64,000 nt of DNA from contig MNCI01004078.1 of the NCBI GenBank assembly GCA_015680685.1, positions 278,683-342,682 on the forward strand, written 5' to 3'. Positions 23,000-35,249 of the stretch are shown here, piece after piece; position 1 is the stretch's first letter, and each line of letters starts with the position of its first letter. Below the pieces are notes generated by a model. That model saw nothing but the letters and a program-made list of their open reading frames with translations, ran no database searches and had not been told where the DNA came from. This stretch comes from Gnetum montanum. Lineage: Eukaryota > Streptophyta > Gnetopsida > Gnetales > Gnetaceae. The translations under genes and the position numbers were made by a program.

Positions 23000-24980
23000 C
23001 TTGCTCACTATTTCAGATCTCCTCCTTCCAACTCATTCATGGGGGAGATGGCCATCTATGTTAACCATTTTAGGCCCTCAATTCTTTTTGAATTTTTATT
23101 TTACACATTTTTGTTTTACACATTTTCCCAAATTTTCTTATTTTAGTTTTACACCATCATTCATGTTTTTACTATTTTGTTATTTGCTTGATTTACTTTT
23201 ATTCATCATACAATAAGTGCTCATGATCGTGGATTGCATTATATCATATTGATTGCTAAAGTTTGGTTTTTACCTTTAAATTCTGATGCTGATATTAAGG
23301 TATGGTTCTTTTGATAAAATAGGTAATGAGTCCACGCCATCCACTCATCCATACAACTCTATGGTCTCCTTTAGCTTGGAACTGTACAGTCCCCTTTTTC
23401 TAAGTAAATTTATTAATGAATTGGTGGCTAGGTACTTTTCAAACCAAGGAAAGACTCAAAGGATGAAAAGGGTGTGACTTCAAGGGGATTCGATGCATTT
23501 GTGTTGGCCATTCTCTTGGGTGCTTGGATGCTTGTTTCTTGCATTTTCCACCATTTTGACATTGTTCAAAAATCAAGAAGTCGAGTGAATAAAAATAATT
23601 CTTTGCATGGTGTGGTTTTCACGCAAAAAAAAAGAGAAAAGAAAGGAGAAAAGTGAGAATTCAAAGCATACCCCTTAGACATAATAAAGCAATATGGGTT
23701 ACAAGCACTAGTCATGAAACTAGAAAGACATGTTACCCATGCCTGAAGGTTCCCTCTAACTAAGGCCCTTTCTTACTTCCTACTTCTCCATATCGCTCTC
23801 CTCAGGATGGTGGTCACTCTTTGTGAAGGCATTCTTGTTACTCCAAGAGGATGGATTGGCCAAGTGTATTGATGCAAGGTCACTAAATGTGGTTGGTTTG
23901 AGCCTAGATTTGGGATGAATTTCTACTCAATTATCTTAACCATGAAATACACAAGGGGCTTTACACAACCTTGTTCTTGGGATTCCATTTCATTCTCTCC
24001 TCTCCATCTTTTTCCCATTTTCCATCTCATTGCCGATTTTATTGTTAGTCCATTCTGGGTTGATGCATTGTTTTTCTTTGGTGAATTCTTGTGGGTAAGT
24101 TTTTAACTCTTACTTCCAAATGACATTCCTAGAGCCTACAAACTCTTTGGTTTGTGGGTTTGTCAGGGAATAAACGACATGAGCCTGCTTTGGGGAGGAC
24201 CCACTGGCATTCCTTTTTTGTGCAATTGTTAAGTTCTTTCCCTTAAACATTTCCTACAATTAATCATCTCTTGTTTCATTCCCATCCATGAAATCCATTT
24301 TATTGGCATTGCCATTGTTATTTTTTCCCCATCTTTCTTGTTCCTCATATTTTTCCATCTTATTGAAGGTTCATTCTTAGTCGTGGGGGCCCTGGCACAA
24401 ATTTTTTAATTTTCTCCATTTTACTATTCGCCTAACCCCTATACCTTGGGTAGTCACCTGTGATAAATCTCCAAACCAATTTCTACCATAACCACAACTC
24501 AACCAATGTGCTTCATATCGAGGCAAGGTATCAATTACACTGTGGTTTATCTATCCTTGCTCATTTGTGACTATGTTGTGTGTGCAGATGGTGATCATAC
24601 AAACAATGGACTAGGCTTGGAGGAAGCACTCAAGATGGACCAGAACTGGAGCATTTGCCAAAGGAGCAAGTTTAGTGGAATGGCTATTGATAAACAATGG
24701 AAGGCGCAATCTCAGCATTGGCGGCAACACGTTCCATCTTCTTTCTCTCTCTCATTTTCTCTTCAAACTACCAAATAAAGGCTTGGATGTCATTTATGTA
24801 TGAGTGTTCACCACAATGGTCATGAACACTAATGTTGTAATATGCTTATTGATCCATTTACTGGGCACGTTGAGTCTGTCATCCCATTCCACTGTCAGTT
24901 GTAAATTAGTCGATAATCCCATACCTTCCTACTATTTTGTAAGGAACTCAAGCATGATTTTTCATTCAATCATGGGGGTA
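23000..24980 (+). other. Post-pol spacer of element A
   Basis: This is 1.9 kb between integrase and 3' LTR. Some Athila elements carry an envelope-like gene here. I find only open frames under 100 codons, some rich in F/L from T-rich DNA, and no convincing membrane protein architecture. A purine run ATGGGGG at 24973-24979 just before the LTR is the likely remnant of the polypurine tract. Confidence 0.6.
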
Positions 24981-25992
24981 TGATGAGAGCAATTACTCTA
25001 ATTATTAGAGTGGTTACTCAAGCAGTTACTCTAGTGGTTACTCTAGTAGTTATTCTAATTATTAGAGTGGTTACTCTAGCGGTTACTCTAGCAATTACTT
25101 TAATTATTAGAGTGGTTACTCTAGTAGTTACTCTAATTATTAGAGTGGTTACTCTAGTAGTTATTCTAATTATTAGAGTGGTTACTCTAGCGCTTACTTT
25201 AGTAGTTATTCTAATTATTAGAGCGGTTACTCTAATTATTAGAGTAGTTTCTCCCAAACCTACAAATACAGTGCCCAAGTGCACAATTGAGGAAGTCTTT
25301 TAGCAATCAAGTAGCAAAACTCTTGCAGTTTGTTTGAAAGTTAGAGTATTTTCTAAGCGCCTACAGCAGGAGGTCTAAGTGTGGACAGATCTTTATTCGA
25401 GCATTATGTACTTGAGCACACCTTGTGTACGACAATAAAGACGAGCTCTTCGATTCATCCTTGTAGCACTTGAGAATTTTTTTCTTACGCATTTATTTTA
25501 TTTTATGCACTTTATATTTCTATTATTAGCACAGCAATTCATTTTGATCAATTAAGCAAATCATTAAATTACACAAGCACAACCACTTCGAGCATGCATG
25601 TAATGCTTAGTAACCCAGTAACGATTAGCATTTGGTAATCCTAGTAGTGTTGCACTAGTTTAGGATGTGTATGGCAAGTGGGAATGGATGCTAGTGTTAT
25701 GATTAGTTAGAACTTAGTTAATGAGTAGTTAAGTTAAATTAGTCACTTAGTTACCTCTCTCCTTCGCCACTAGCGCAAGACATAAAAACATAAAAGCTAT
25801 AAAAATCATATGCCTCAAGCTTACTTAACCATACAATCGTGACATACAGGTAAGCTTGGGAAGACAACAATCAACCAACTTGTCCTTGTTCCACAAAGGC
25901 ACATAAGCACTTAGTCCTTGGAATTCGATTAGATCGTGCGTGAAACGCTCATATTCGTATGGTTGAGCATAGGGGTACCTCACCACTCATCA
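24981..25992 (+). repeat. 3' LTR of element A with expanded palindromic array
   Basis: This LTR is homologous to 15747-16697. Its U3 array (24981-25250) has seven TAATTATTAGAG palindromes against four in the 5' LTR. The TATA box is mutated to TACAAATACAG near 25260. The end CACTCATCA is followed by the second TACCT. Confidence 0.9.
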
Positions 25993-26429
25993 TACCTCAA
26001 CCTATACTATGTAGATTGAGAAAGTCTCTCTTAAAAATAGAGCATTCCTCTATTTCTCACCTACCATTTATCTCTTATGATGTAGTAATGTTTTAGCTCT
26101 TATGCTCTTTATTAGTTTTAGCAGTCTAAAGTACAATTTTCATTCTATATTTACTTGGTAAAAATACACATCCCCCTTCCCACCTCTTCAAGGTCTTTTT
26201 TCTATCCTAAAAGAGTATGGTTTCTTGTTATTTTTCAAATGTCAAACAAGAAGAAGAATACAAACAAATGTTAAGGAGAAAAGGGAATCATAAGCTTAAG
26301 GAAAGCCTAAAAATTCACATGGCCATCCATTTATGTTTTGGCTTCCCCTAGAAGTGTTTGTGGTATTTGTTATCTTCCAAAAGAACGTGCTTTTTGCATG
26401 TCCAAATAGAAGGATATTTTTTATCGAAT

Positions 26430-27718
26430 TGAAGATTTGGAATGTCAAAATGCATGTTGTTCATCAAAGTAGAAGATGTCTTAGAAAAGTTTTTGATGGT
26501 AAAGCTCATAGCCAAAATTAGCAATCCTTTGATCACTCAATTTTTTATTTGGTCAACCAACCAAAGTTAAGGCTGACCTACCTCAAAGCTCACTAATTCA
26601 AATGAAAAAATGCACACACTTAAGATTGATTGACCTTACTTAATATTAGCCTACTAGGAAAGCTAGCACAGGTAAAAGAAAATGAAACACTCTTAAGGTC
26701 GACTAATTTGTCAATAATTCAACTAACCCAAATTATATGAAATTTTAATGCTAGGAAAAAGCACTCTTAAGGTTAACCAACCTGTCCATAGGTTGCTTGA
26801 TCTAAGACCACTAGCCTATAACAATTAAGTAGTTCTAGACACCTAACATCAACAAGGATAACCATGCCAAAAGCTTTTGTGTTATGCTACAAGAGTAGTA
26901 GGTCAACTAACCTAGATATAGTGTCAACCTATCATAGGTCACCTAACCTTAGTTAATGTTAACCTTTCAGGGAGAAAATGAAAAACATTAAAACAGACCA
27001 AAAAGCTAAAAACCCTTTAAATATTGTGATACTAGCAAAGCATTAACGAACAAGAAATACCATTTATCTCTAAGAACAAAGCATTTATCCAAGAAAATCA
27101 TTACTCATAATTATTTGTGAACAAGTGGAGATGAATCATTAGATCAAGATTGGTATTTCATCAGCAACAAGATTGAAGTAAGTTTTGGAAAAAAAAACTT
27201 GAATGTACAAGGAAAACAATTGAACTAAAAAACACTATGTCTCTTTGAATTCCTAGACCCTAATTGTTATATCTTTTGCATGATTTGTGGTTATATTGGA
27301 TGTGAGTTGATCTATTGAGAGATCTTGATAGCATCATTTTCATTTCCCTTTATTTTGAGGTTAGTTTAAGAATTTAAACCTTAAAATCTTGATTATATGA
27401 AAGGGAGATTGGAAACCCTTGAAACCAACATTTGTTCTTCATAGATTTGAAGATCAAAAGGGAACCCAAGGATCAAAAAGATTGGATAGCCTATACAGTG
27501 AACTAGGCCTAAGTCAAACCATTATAAATCTTGGTGTGCACTGTACATTTTATTTTATTTCTTACATTTTTCTTTGATCTCAGTTAAATGTATTTTATTC
27601 CAATTTACTTAAATTTTTGTAAGATTTTTTTGGTTGCTAGATTTAGTTTTAATTATGCAAAATTTATTGGGACATCCTATTCTCCCTCCTCCTCCCAACC
27701 CCCTTCTAGGATGTGATA
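26430..27718 (+). repeat. 3' LTR of the split copia element
   Basis: It matches 11015-12269: TGAAGATTTGGAATG at its start, repeated GGTCAA/TTGACC motifs between 26540 and 26960, GGGAACCCA near 27460, and an end CCCCCTTCTA. The two LTRs differ by many substitutions and small indels, so the insertion is old. Confidence 0.75.
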
Positions 27719-29990
27719 TTTGAAACACAAGCAATTCTTCCAATCTTGGTTTCTTGATTAACATCTTTCTTTCCATGTGGAACTTCTAAATTAACACCAT
27801 GTATTTCTTCTCATTTTTCTATCAGATTGATGTGGTAGGTTATTTTCTCAAAATAGACCTTTTTAACTAGTGTTAAGAAGTTATACTCCTTGTACTCCAC
27901 ACTATATGCTTTCTGAATCCACTTTGTCTTAACATTGAAGTCTAAATAAGTGGATACTTCTACAACTCTAACCCTAACATCTCTACAATGACCTCAACCA
28001 AATAAGAAATGGAGATATCACTTATTTTAACAATGGCATTGGGCTTTTCCAAGGTACCACTCCCCATTGATAGACAAGGTAGGCTAAAGGAAAGACACTT
28101 TTAATTATTCTGGTATCTCTTGTAAAGCAAATTTTAAGAATGAAATGAAATTTGGCTTTGGATGCATACTTTACAAGATAGTCTTGTCTTGAATGATCTC
28201 TAGGTACTTGTCTTTGAGTGCTACCTCCAATTCATGTGGAGGCACTTTTCCTTGGATCAATTTTTCTAATTATGTTTCAATTATTTCAGGTTCCAACATC
28301 CCCCACTTAAAATATGGATTTTTTTATGCCTAGTTTTGAAAATTTTTAAGTGTTATACGCCTCCTAAGGTTTGCTAAGCTATTATATGGGTTTCACTAAC
28401 ACTTCTAAGATGAGAAAATCATGAAAATTAGTTGTTAAAGTCCAAAAAACCACCAAGAACGGGGGATTTTCAGCAAAATTTAATAAAAATTACTAAAAAT
28501 TAATGAGAAATGAGTTCCACAAAAATGCATGAACTTAGAGAAGTTGTCCATGATGCCTTTGAAAGTGTGAGATCAATTTATGGCCATGGACTTTGAAAAG
28601 GGTCATACATTGTCCAAAGCAAATTCCTGCCTAAATTACCCTTGCATAACCACTTTTATAAGTGCTTGTGGAACTTAGAAGTTGAATGTTGATCATACTC
28701 ACATTCCAACCAACACATAACTAGTCAACTAGGATCCTGCATCATGCTACACATAACCATAAAATCCCTAATTGTCCAATGTTAGTGAAGTGAGATGAAT
28801 TAGGCAATGATAGAAAAATCAAGATATGAGACACCTTACCATGGTCATCGTGTGTTCAACATGTGAAGAATAGTTAAAATAACCATTATACATGTCTATT
28901 AGAATTTCAAACTAAGTCCAACCACTGCTAATGATATTGCATTGCATCATTGTGGGTCCACTACCATGATACTAACTAGCCACCACATGAAGATGTGAAC
29001 ACTCAACAAGAAAATAGAAAAATAAGATGTTAAGAATTTTGCAAATAATTAATTAATTGATGTTGTAAAGGTTGTAAACCTTGGACCAGTAACTAAAGAT
29101 GAACCTTCAAACATGGATCACATGTCTTTCTAAATATAGCCAATGCTATTCCCATTAGAAATACACTTTCAAACACAGGTCATGTCTTTCTAAACATATC
29201 ATGGGACTAGTCCAAGGGACCATGAGATTTCTAGAAATAACCTATCTATAGATATAGGTCACATGCCTTTCTAGTGGTATCCTAAGGATGGATACATAAG
29301 AATTAATTAGTTATTTTTATTTCCCTTATTAAAGGCCTACTTCAAACATAGATCACATGCTTTTCTAGTGATGTAACAAGGAAATAATTGTTTTTGAATG
29401 ATGTTGTCTAAATACAATAAAAACATGAGTGGTGATGCATCGATAGAAATCTAAGGAATCAGCAAATCCCCTTGATGTTACATCATTATCCATACACTCT
29501 TTGTCCTTCCTCCTTTCCTCAAGGCATAGTGATCATGGTTTAATTAAAGTTGTTAATATAATAAACATCACATTATTCCCATGACAAGGACCTCTTATTA
29601 ATGAGAATGAAAAGATGAATGACATGGTCTCGCTACCATGTGTAATTTTTCCTTCATAACTGGGTATCATAGAATAAAATTCCAACCCATGTAATTAATT
29701 CCTACATCATAGTCAACAACACAATTTACAAAATAGATAATTTTGCAAAAACATAAAATAAAAGACCTAATAACATAGAAAATTATAAAGAAATAGAAAA
29801 CATATTAAGAAATAAAAAATATTTTAAAAATTAGAAAAAATGAGAAAAAATTGTAAAACAAAAAAAGTCAAAATGTGCACACAGTTCTTAAATTAAAATA
29901 AGGTATCTCCCTGATGGCTAAGGTTGAAGGAGGAGAGATACTATAAAATGGAATAAGTGATATTGATGTTGGATGGTGATGAGGTAAATG
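27719..29990. other. Unassigned AT-rich sequence
   Basis: No gene is recognised. It lies downstream (minus-strand sense) of the element D integrase, so part may be the 3' end and 3' LTR of D, but I could not match it to the D 5' LTR. Between 29090 and 29370 a motif close to GATCACATGYCTTTCTA recurs four times. Confidence 0.4.
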
Positions 29991-29999
29991 CAACTTCTT

Positions 30000-32384
30000 G
30001 GGATTCCCTAAATGACTTGATCTATTGAATGTTGAGTAGAATTAACTTTTGTCAATTTTTTAAGTGATAGATTTGTAGGGTACCCGATTAATAAATCACA
30101 TAGACAATGTATGACCCTTTTCAAAGTGTTTACAATTTAGTGTGTTAAAGTATATGATTTGGATTATAATATAGGACCTTGTCCCTTGGTTATATCTCTA
30201 GGCACTTAATCTTTTTCCTGTGCCTTTGCTTATGATAGATTTTATGGACCTCATTATGCATCAGTGCTATTATTTGGTTCTCATCTAGCATGTTTAAGTT
30301 CATCAATCTTTCTTATTGGACTAGAGTGAGATCCAAGTTAAGATCATAGGCAGATGTTTGCCTACGAAGCTATGCTTGGATTGGCAATTTGGGTAATTTT
30401 CTGTATACTAACTCGTAGGAAAAATAACCTATAAGAAGTTTCCATGTTGAGCACTATGTCCATAGGGCATCATTCAATTTTGTACTCCAATCCTTTCTAT
30501 ATCTATTAATGGTATGCATAAAGACCCTAGTTATCTCCTTATTGGCAATCTCAACTTGTACATTTACTTAGAGGTGATAAGGTATGATAAGTTTATGTTC
30601 CATCCCTAAGCATTATATGAGTCTTTTGAAAGTTTCCCTAGTAAAAGGTATCCTATTATCCAAAATAAGTGTCTAGCACACCAAACTTATTTACTACTTT
30701 CTACTTAAAATAATTTAGCAATGGTTGTTGTAATACAATTAGGGACCATAGCTACTTCAGCCTACTTCGTATAGTAAATAACGCCAACAATAATGTAGAC
30801 CACCTTATTTGACATGGGATTATGGGATTCATAAAGTCATTTTTCATAAATCAAAAAGCTCCAATGACTAAATCCACTATTGTAGTTCTTCGAAGTGTGT
30901 TGTGATATCATTTTCTTGTTAATAACACTCACAAGGTTTTGCAAAGTGGTGTGCATCCATGAAAAATGTGGAAAAAAAAGTTTCTTGCCATAAGGATCTT
31001 TACAACTATTCTTCTTCCTCCATATTAGCCATCACAAGGTCCTTCATGTGCATATTGGAGAACCCTCAATTAGTTATCCTCTACTATAGACCAAAAAACT
31101 AGGTCATTTGCATAAATTTTATAGATATTTTCCTCTATCTCTAAGTAGTGATTATCCTAGTAAAGAAATTACTCTATCCTATAGCTGTTCCATTTAGTAT
31201 GGACCTTTTGTTCCTTCAAATTAATGAGGTAGTCAATGAACCAACAAATGGCTGTTCATGAGGAAACTACAATAGGCTTGGCAAACAAAGGCTTATTGGG
31301 AAATTAATCTAAGATTCTTCCTTAGTCTTATTATCTCATCTTAACCAAAGATAAATATGGATCACTTTTCAATCATTGTGATGTTAATTTCTTGTAAAAT
31401 CACAAACCACCAAATGATTTGGGAGCTCACTATTAGCTTGTTCATTAAGAACCTAATTGTGCTATGTTCTATGTACACAAAATAAGATATCCACACACAT
31501 AGTGCCTAAACTTCTCTAGTGCATACACCATCATCATGAGCTTCTTCTCGATTGTGATGTAGTTCAATTGTGCATAAGCAATGCTTCTTATCGCATAGTG
31601 GATGTAGTATGTTCTTTCTCAATCATCCAACTATGTGAGCATAACTCCTAAAGCATAGTTAGCTACATCTGTCATGATATAAAACAATCTAAACCAATTT
31701 GATGTTGATAGAATTGGTGTGTCTACGTGTCCTTGCTTTAGCAATTCAAAAGCCTTGTCACATTCTTCTATCTAAATTAATGATGCATTTTGATTCATTA
31801 ATTCCACCAATGTTTTAGCAATTTTGGAGAAAATTTCAATTAAGCACCTACAGAAACTAATATATTCAAGGTTCTTAAAACCTTTACTTTTTAAAGTTTT
31901 CATGTTACTTCTTGGATTACTTTAATATTTTCTATATCCACCTCAATGTCTCTTTTTAAAAATCAATGTCCAAATACAATGTCCTCCTAGACCATCCCAA
32001 TTAAGATTCAAATTAGTTTCAATGCATCTTTTGAACACCTACTCCAATTGGTCCAAAGCTTGTCCAAGATTTGAGCCATAGGTGGAGTTATTCATGAGCA
32101 ATTCAACATTATTTTTAATTTGCTTCAAGAAGATGCTAAGGACTAAGCGTTGGAATGTCACAAGAGTATTATTAAGGCTAAAAGACATCTTATTATATAA
32201 AAAAGTTCCCCAAAAACATATGAAGGTAGTCTTGACATATAATTTTTTGCAATCTTGATTTGGTTATAGCCACTATAAATGTCCAAAAAGCTATAGCACT
32301 TATGGCTTACAATTGTATCTAGCACATGATCAATAAATAGTAACAAAAAGTGATCCTTAAATGTCACATATTCATCCCTTCTTC
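30000..32384 (-). pseudogene. Pol fragment (RT, RNase H, integrase) of gypsy element D
   Basis: The minus-strand frame at 32367-32158 gives TFKDHFLLLFIDHVLDTIV and SFLDIYSGYNQIKIA, the same RT block as element A. Further down are RNase H pieces (FLMNKPIVSSQIIWW near 31420) and integrase pieces near 30790-30560 ([35 protein letters not shown]). Stops are frequent. The RT starts abruptly at 32384 because a copia piece occupies the upstream side. Confidence 0.75.
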
Positions 32385-35190
32385 ATGAGCCAAGCTATGT
32401 TCAAGAGGCCCTAAACTCCAAAGTATGGAAAGAAGCCATGAAGAAAAAGTATGATGATCATGAAGATTCAAACATGAACACTTGTAGAAAGACCAAAAGG
32501 CTAGAAATTCATTAATGAGAAATGAATTTTTAAGACCAAGTTCAATGAGAAGATTGAAGTAACAGCATATAAAGCAAGATTGGTTGTAAGGAACTTCAAA
32601 CAATATAAAAATATAGCTTATGATAAGATCTTTGCACTAATTGCAAGATTTGAGTTTATCAAATTATTCTTTCAATTGTTGTACACTACGGCATCAAGCT
32701 CATCAAATGGATGTCAATTCAATCTTCTTTAATGGCTACTTAGAATCGTAAATTTACATTGAACAACTTGAAGGTTTTGTCATCGAAAGAGAAGAAAACA
32801 AAGTATGCAAACTTACAAAAGCCATCTATGATTTCAAAAGGGCCCCAAGAGCTTGGTTTTATAAAATAAATAAATATATTTTGATGGCAACATATAAATC
32901 TTGCTTATTTGAGTTCACACTCTACTATAAACATGGTGAAAAAGATTTCATTTTAATTTCACTTTCTGTGGATGAATTAACATTTTGTGTGATTGCTAAA
33001 AATTTGGTTGTTAAGTTCAAGAAAGATAGGATCAAGGAATTTGAAATGAAAGACTTGGGCTTACAAAAATGTTTTTTGGAAATTCAATTTAATCAAGAAG
33101 AAAATTCTTTAAAAATTCATCAAACAAAATATGCTCAAGCTATTCTAAAAAAGCATGGCATGCAAAAAAACAAAAGAATTGCTTCTACACCATTACCACA
33201 AGATTGGCAGCTTAGTCTCAAGAAAGAAACACCACTTGTTCATGCCTCACACTATATAGGAATAATGAGAAAATTAATATTTTTATATCAAAGTAGGCCT
33301 AATATAGAATTTGTTACTTCTTATCTTTTCAAAATTAATGTAAAAACCAAGATCCTCCCAAATGAGTCTATTCAAGCATGTCCTTAAATACATCAAAGAA
33401 ATTTATGATGATGGACTAAATTTTGTCAAAGAAGCTACAAAATCCCATGCATAGTCTAATGCTAATTAGGGAGGAGATTTGAATGATAGAAAATCTACTT
33501 CATGTTCTCGTATTTTTCATGGGCCAAGTCCCATATATTGAAAAACAAGAAAATAAAGTTTGATTAATCTTTCATCTTATGAGATAAAATTTCTCTATGA
33601 CTAAATACCTTCATCTTATTCTTTGGCTCAAGAAGCTACTCTCACATATTGGCTTTGAATTTCATACCCCCGTTGATTTTTTTTTTTGACAATACATCAA
33701 TCATAAATATCTCTAAAGAGCATAGAAATCAAAACAAAACAATCTCAAGTATTATATTATCAAAAATAAAGATAAAGAAGGAACTATAAAACCCTCATAC
33801 TTAGAAACCAAATATCAATTAACCGATATGGTTACCAAGCTCATTCCATAAACCAAGCTTCAACAACACATGCAAGAGATTGGAATCATCAAGATGAGGA
33901 TGAAGAACAAAGTAAGATAATTTTCTCATTTCTCTCATTTCACCCTAAAGCAGGGATTGTCCATTGATAGTGTGAATGAGATGTCATTTTATTCTTTTAT
34001 TCATGTATTCTCATTTCATGTCTTTAGTTTTATGTTTTTCATGTTGCAATTACTTGGTTAGGCATATGCTTGTAAAAGTTTCCATAAAAGGAAAATTTCA
34101 AATATGATGTGTAATGATGCTAAAACATGCCTAAAATAGCAAACTTGGGTCAACCAATGCTATAAATAGAGATGCCCCCTCATATGTCATTGTGAAGAAA
34201 TCCTCTTTTTTCATTTTGTATTATTCATTTCATCATCAAGGGTTTGAAGAAGCAAGAAGAAGAAGTTTCAATTTCTCTGCTTATTTCTTCACATTTCTCA
34301 TAATCCTTCATAATTTTCTCAATCACAATTTCACATTTCATAATTTATTATAATTTCTCTCATTTCAAATTCATTTTACATCAAAGAACATCAATATCAT
34401 TTCATGTCATTGATATATTATCAAAGATCTCAAAGATAAGTAGAATTCTAGTTAATTTGATATATAGAATATTGAAAGATTCAAATTTCATCATGATCTC
34501 AAAATTTAAAGTTGCATTTCATGCATTTTTACTTACAAACAAGTTGCTTATGCATCTTGTAGTTTAGATCTATTTAGATTCTCGATCATTTTCATACAAA
34601 TATTATAAGATTTATCACTTGCACATCATTTGCAATTAGATTCAATCAAATTGGAAGCAAAATAGCCAAGAATTGAAGAAGATCAATCATTTATAAAAAT
34701 CATGTTTCCATTTATTTGTATTAATTATAATGACTTGGTGTGACTTCAAGCAATATCTTTCAGGAAATATCAATTTGCATCACTCAAAGCAACCTCCAAA
34801 GATGAAGAATACAACATCGATTCTCATCACCACCACAATACCCTGCGATGTGTTCAAATTTGAAAAAGGTGCCAAGGATATCAATTTCTATCAATTCTAG
34901 CAATTCCGTGCAATATGATAAAATTTTTCTTGAACATATTAATTTTTAACAATGCTCCACTAACTTCCAATGATTGCCAAGATAAGAATATTGATTTCGA
35001 TAATCTGCAACAATATCAACCAATTTTGAGAAGAATAAAAGCTTCCACACACATTCCAACACTTACGTTTTGTTCTTGGGCAATAACAATTGTTGGCTCT
35101 AGCATAAGATTCAAAGGCATTGATGAAAGGAAGTTGAATCGTGCAAACCCCACACCAGCTCTAGTGGGCTGGCAAGTCTACTAGCTTACT
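32385..35190 (+). mobile_element. 3' part of a copia element (C)
   Basis: The plus strand starts inside reverse transcriptase (EALNSKVWKEAMKKKYD) and runs through IKWMSIQSS and KGPQELGF to the long open frame 32881-33387 (KMKDL-like FEMKDLGLQKCFLEIQF, YAQAILKKHGM). RNase H traces lie to about 33880. A purine run AAAGCAGGGA (33947-33956) then precedes the probable 3' LTR starting TGTCCATTGATAG at 33958, which holds TATAAATAGAG at 34161. No 5' LTR, gag or integrase is present. It interrupts element D between gag and RT. The right border is approximate. Confidence 0.7.
32881..33387 (+). pseudogene. Copia reverse transcriptase, C-terminal part
   Basis: This 168-codon open frame matches the copia RT palm-thumb region: FTLYYKHGEKDFILISLSVD, FKKDRIKEFEMKDLGL, CFLEIQFNQEENSLKIHQTK and YIGIMRKLIFLYQSRPNIEF. 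The catalytic YVDD is altered: SLSVDELTF keeps only the first aspartate, so polymerase activity would be lost even if the frame were translated. Confidence 0.8.
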
Positions 35191-35249
35191 CAATAAGCAT
35201 GGGAACCACCCTAAAGGAGTGCTTCTTAAGCTTACAATTAGAGCTACTA

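Larger units (their letters stand above)
15747..25992 (+). mobile_element. Gypsy element A (Athila/Tat-like), complete but inactive
   Basis: A 10.2-kb element with LTRs 15747-16697 and 24981-25992, both TGATGAG...CTCATCA, flanked by TACCT. It has a tRNA-Asp-type primer site (16699-16715), gag, protease, reverse transcriptase, RNase H and integrase on the plus strand, then 1.9 kb without a recognised gene before the 3' LTR. The tRNA-Asp primer, the ENVVADHLSRL block and the long post-pol spacer fit the Athila/Tat branch; the exact lineage is inference. Stops occur in every gene. It sits inside the copia element and is therefore younger than it. Confidence 0.9.
11015..27718 (+). mobile_element. 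Ty1/copia element split by gypsy element A
   Basis: Two matching LTRs (11015-12269 and 26430-27718) flank gag remnants, integrase, reverse transcriptase and RNase H in copia order (IN before RT) on the plus strand. The internal part is interrupted at 15742-15746/25993-25997 by gypsy element A. Removing A and one TACCT copy rejoins the region after the terminal LVDIFTKPL block to the stretch leading into the 3' LTR. All reading frames contain stops. The gag region (12300-13080) is too decayed to give a domain. Confidence 0.85.

Noticed and set aside
23001-23216. Hydrophobic F/L-rich frame after element A integrase, possible envelope protein
   Set aside because: It reflects T-rich DNA; too short, and no signal peptide-ectodomain-anchor arrangement.
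24980-25303. Open frames on both strands with IIRVVTLAVTL-type repeats (also 15626-15982)
   Set aside because: They are created by the palindromic LTR repeat array, read open in both directions, and lie in LTR U3 regions.
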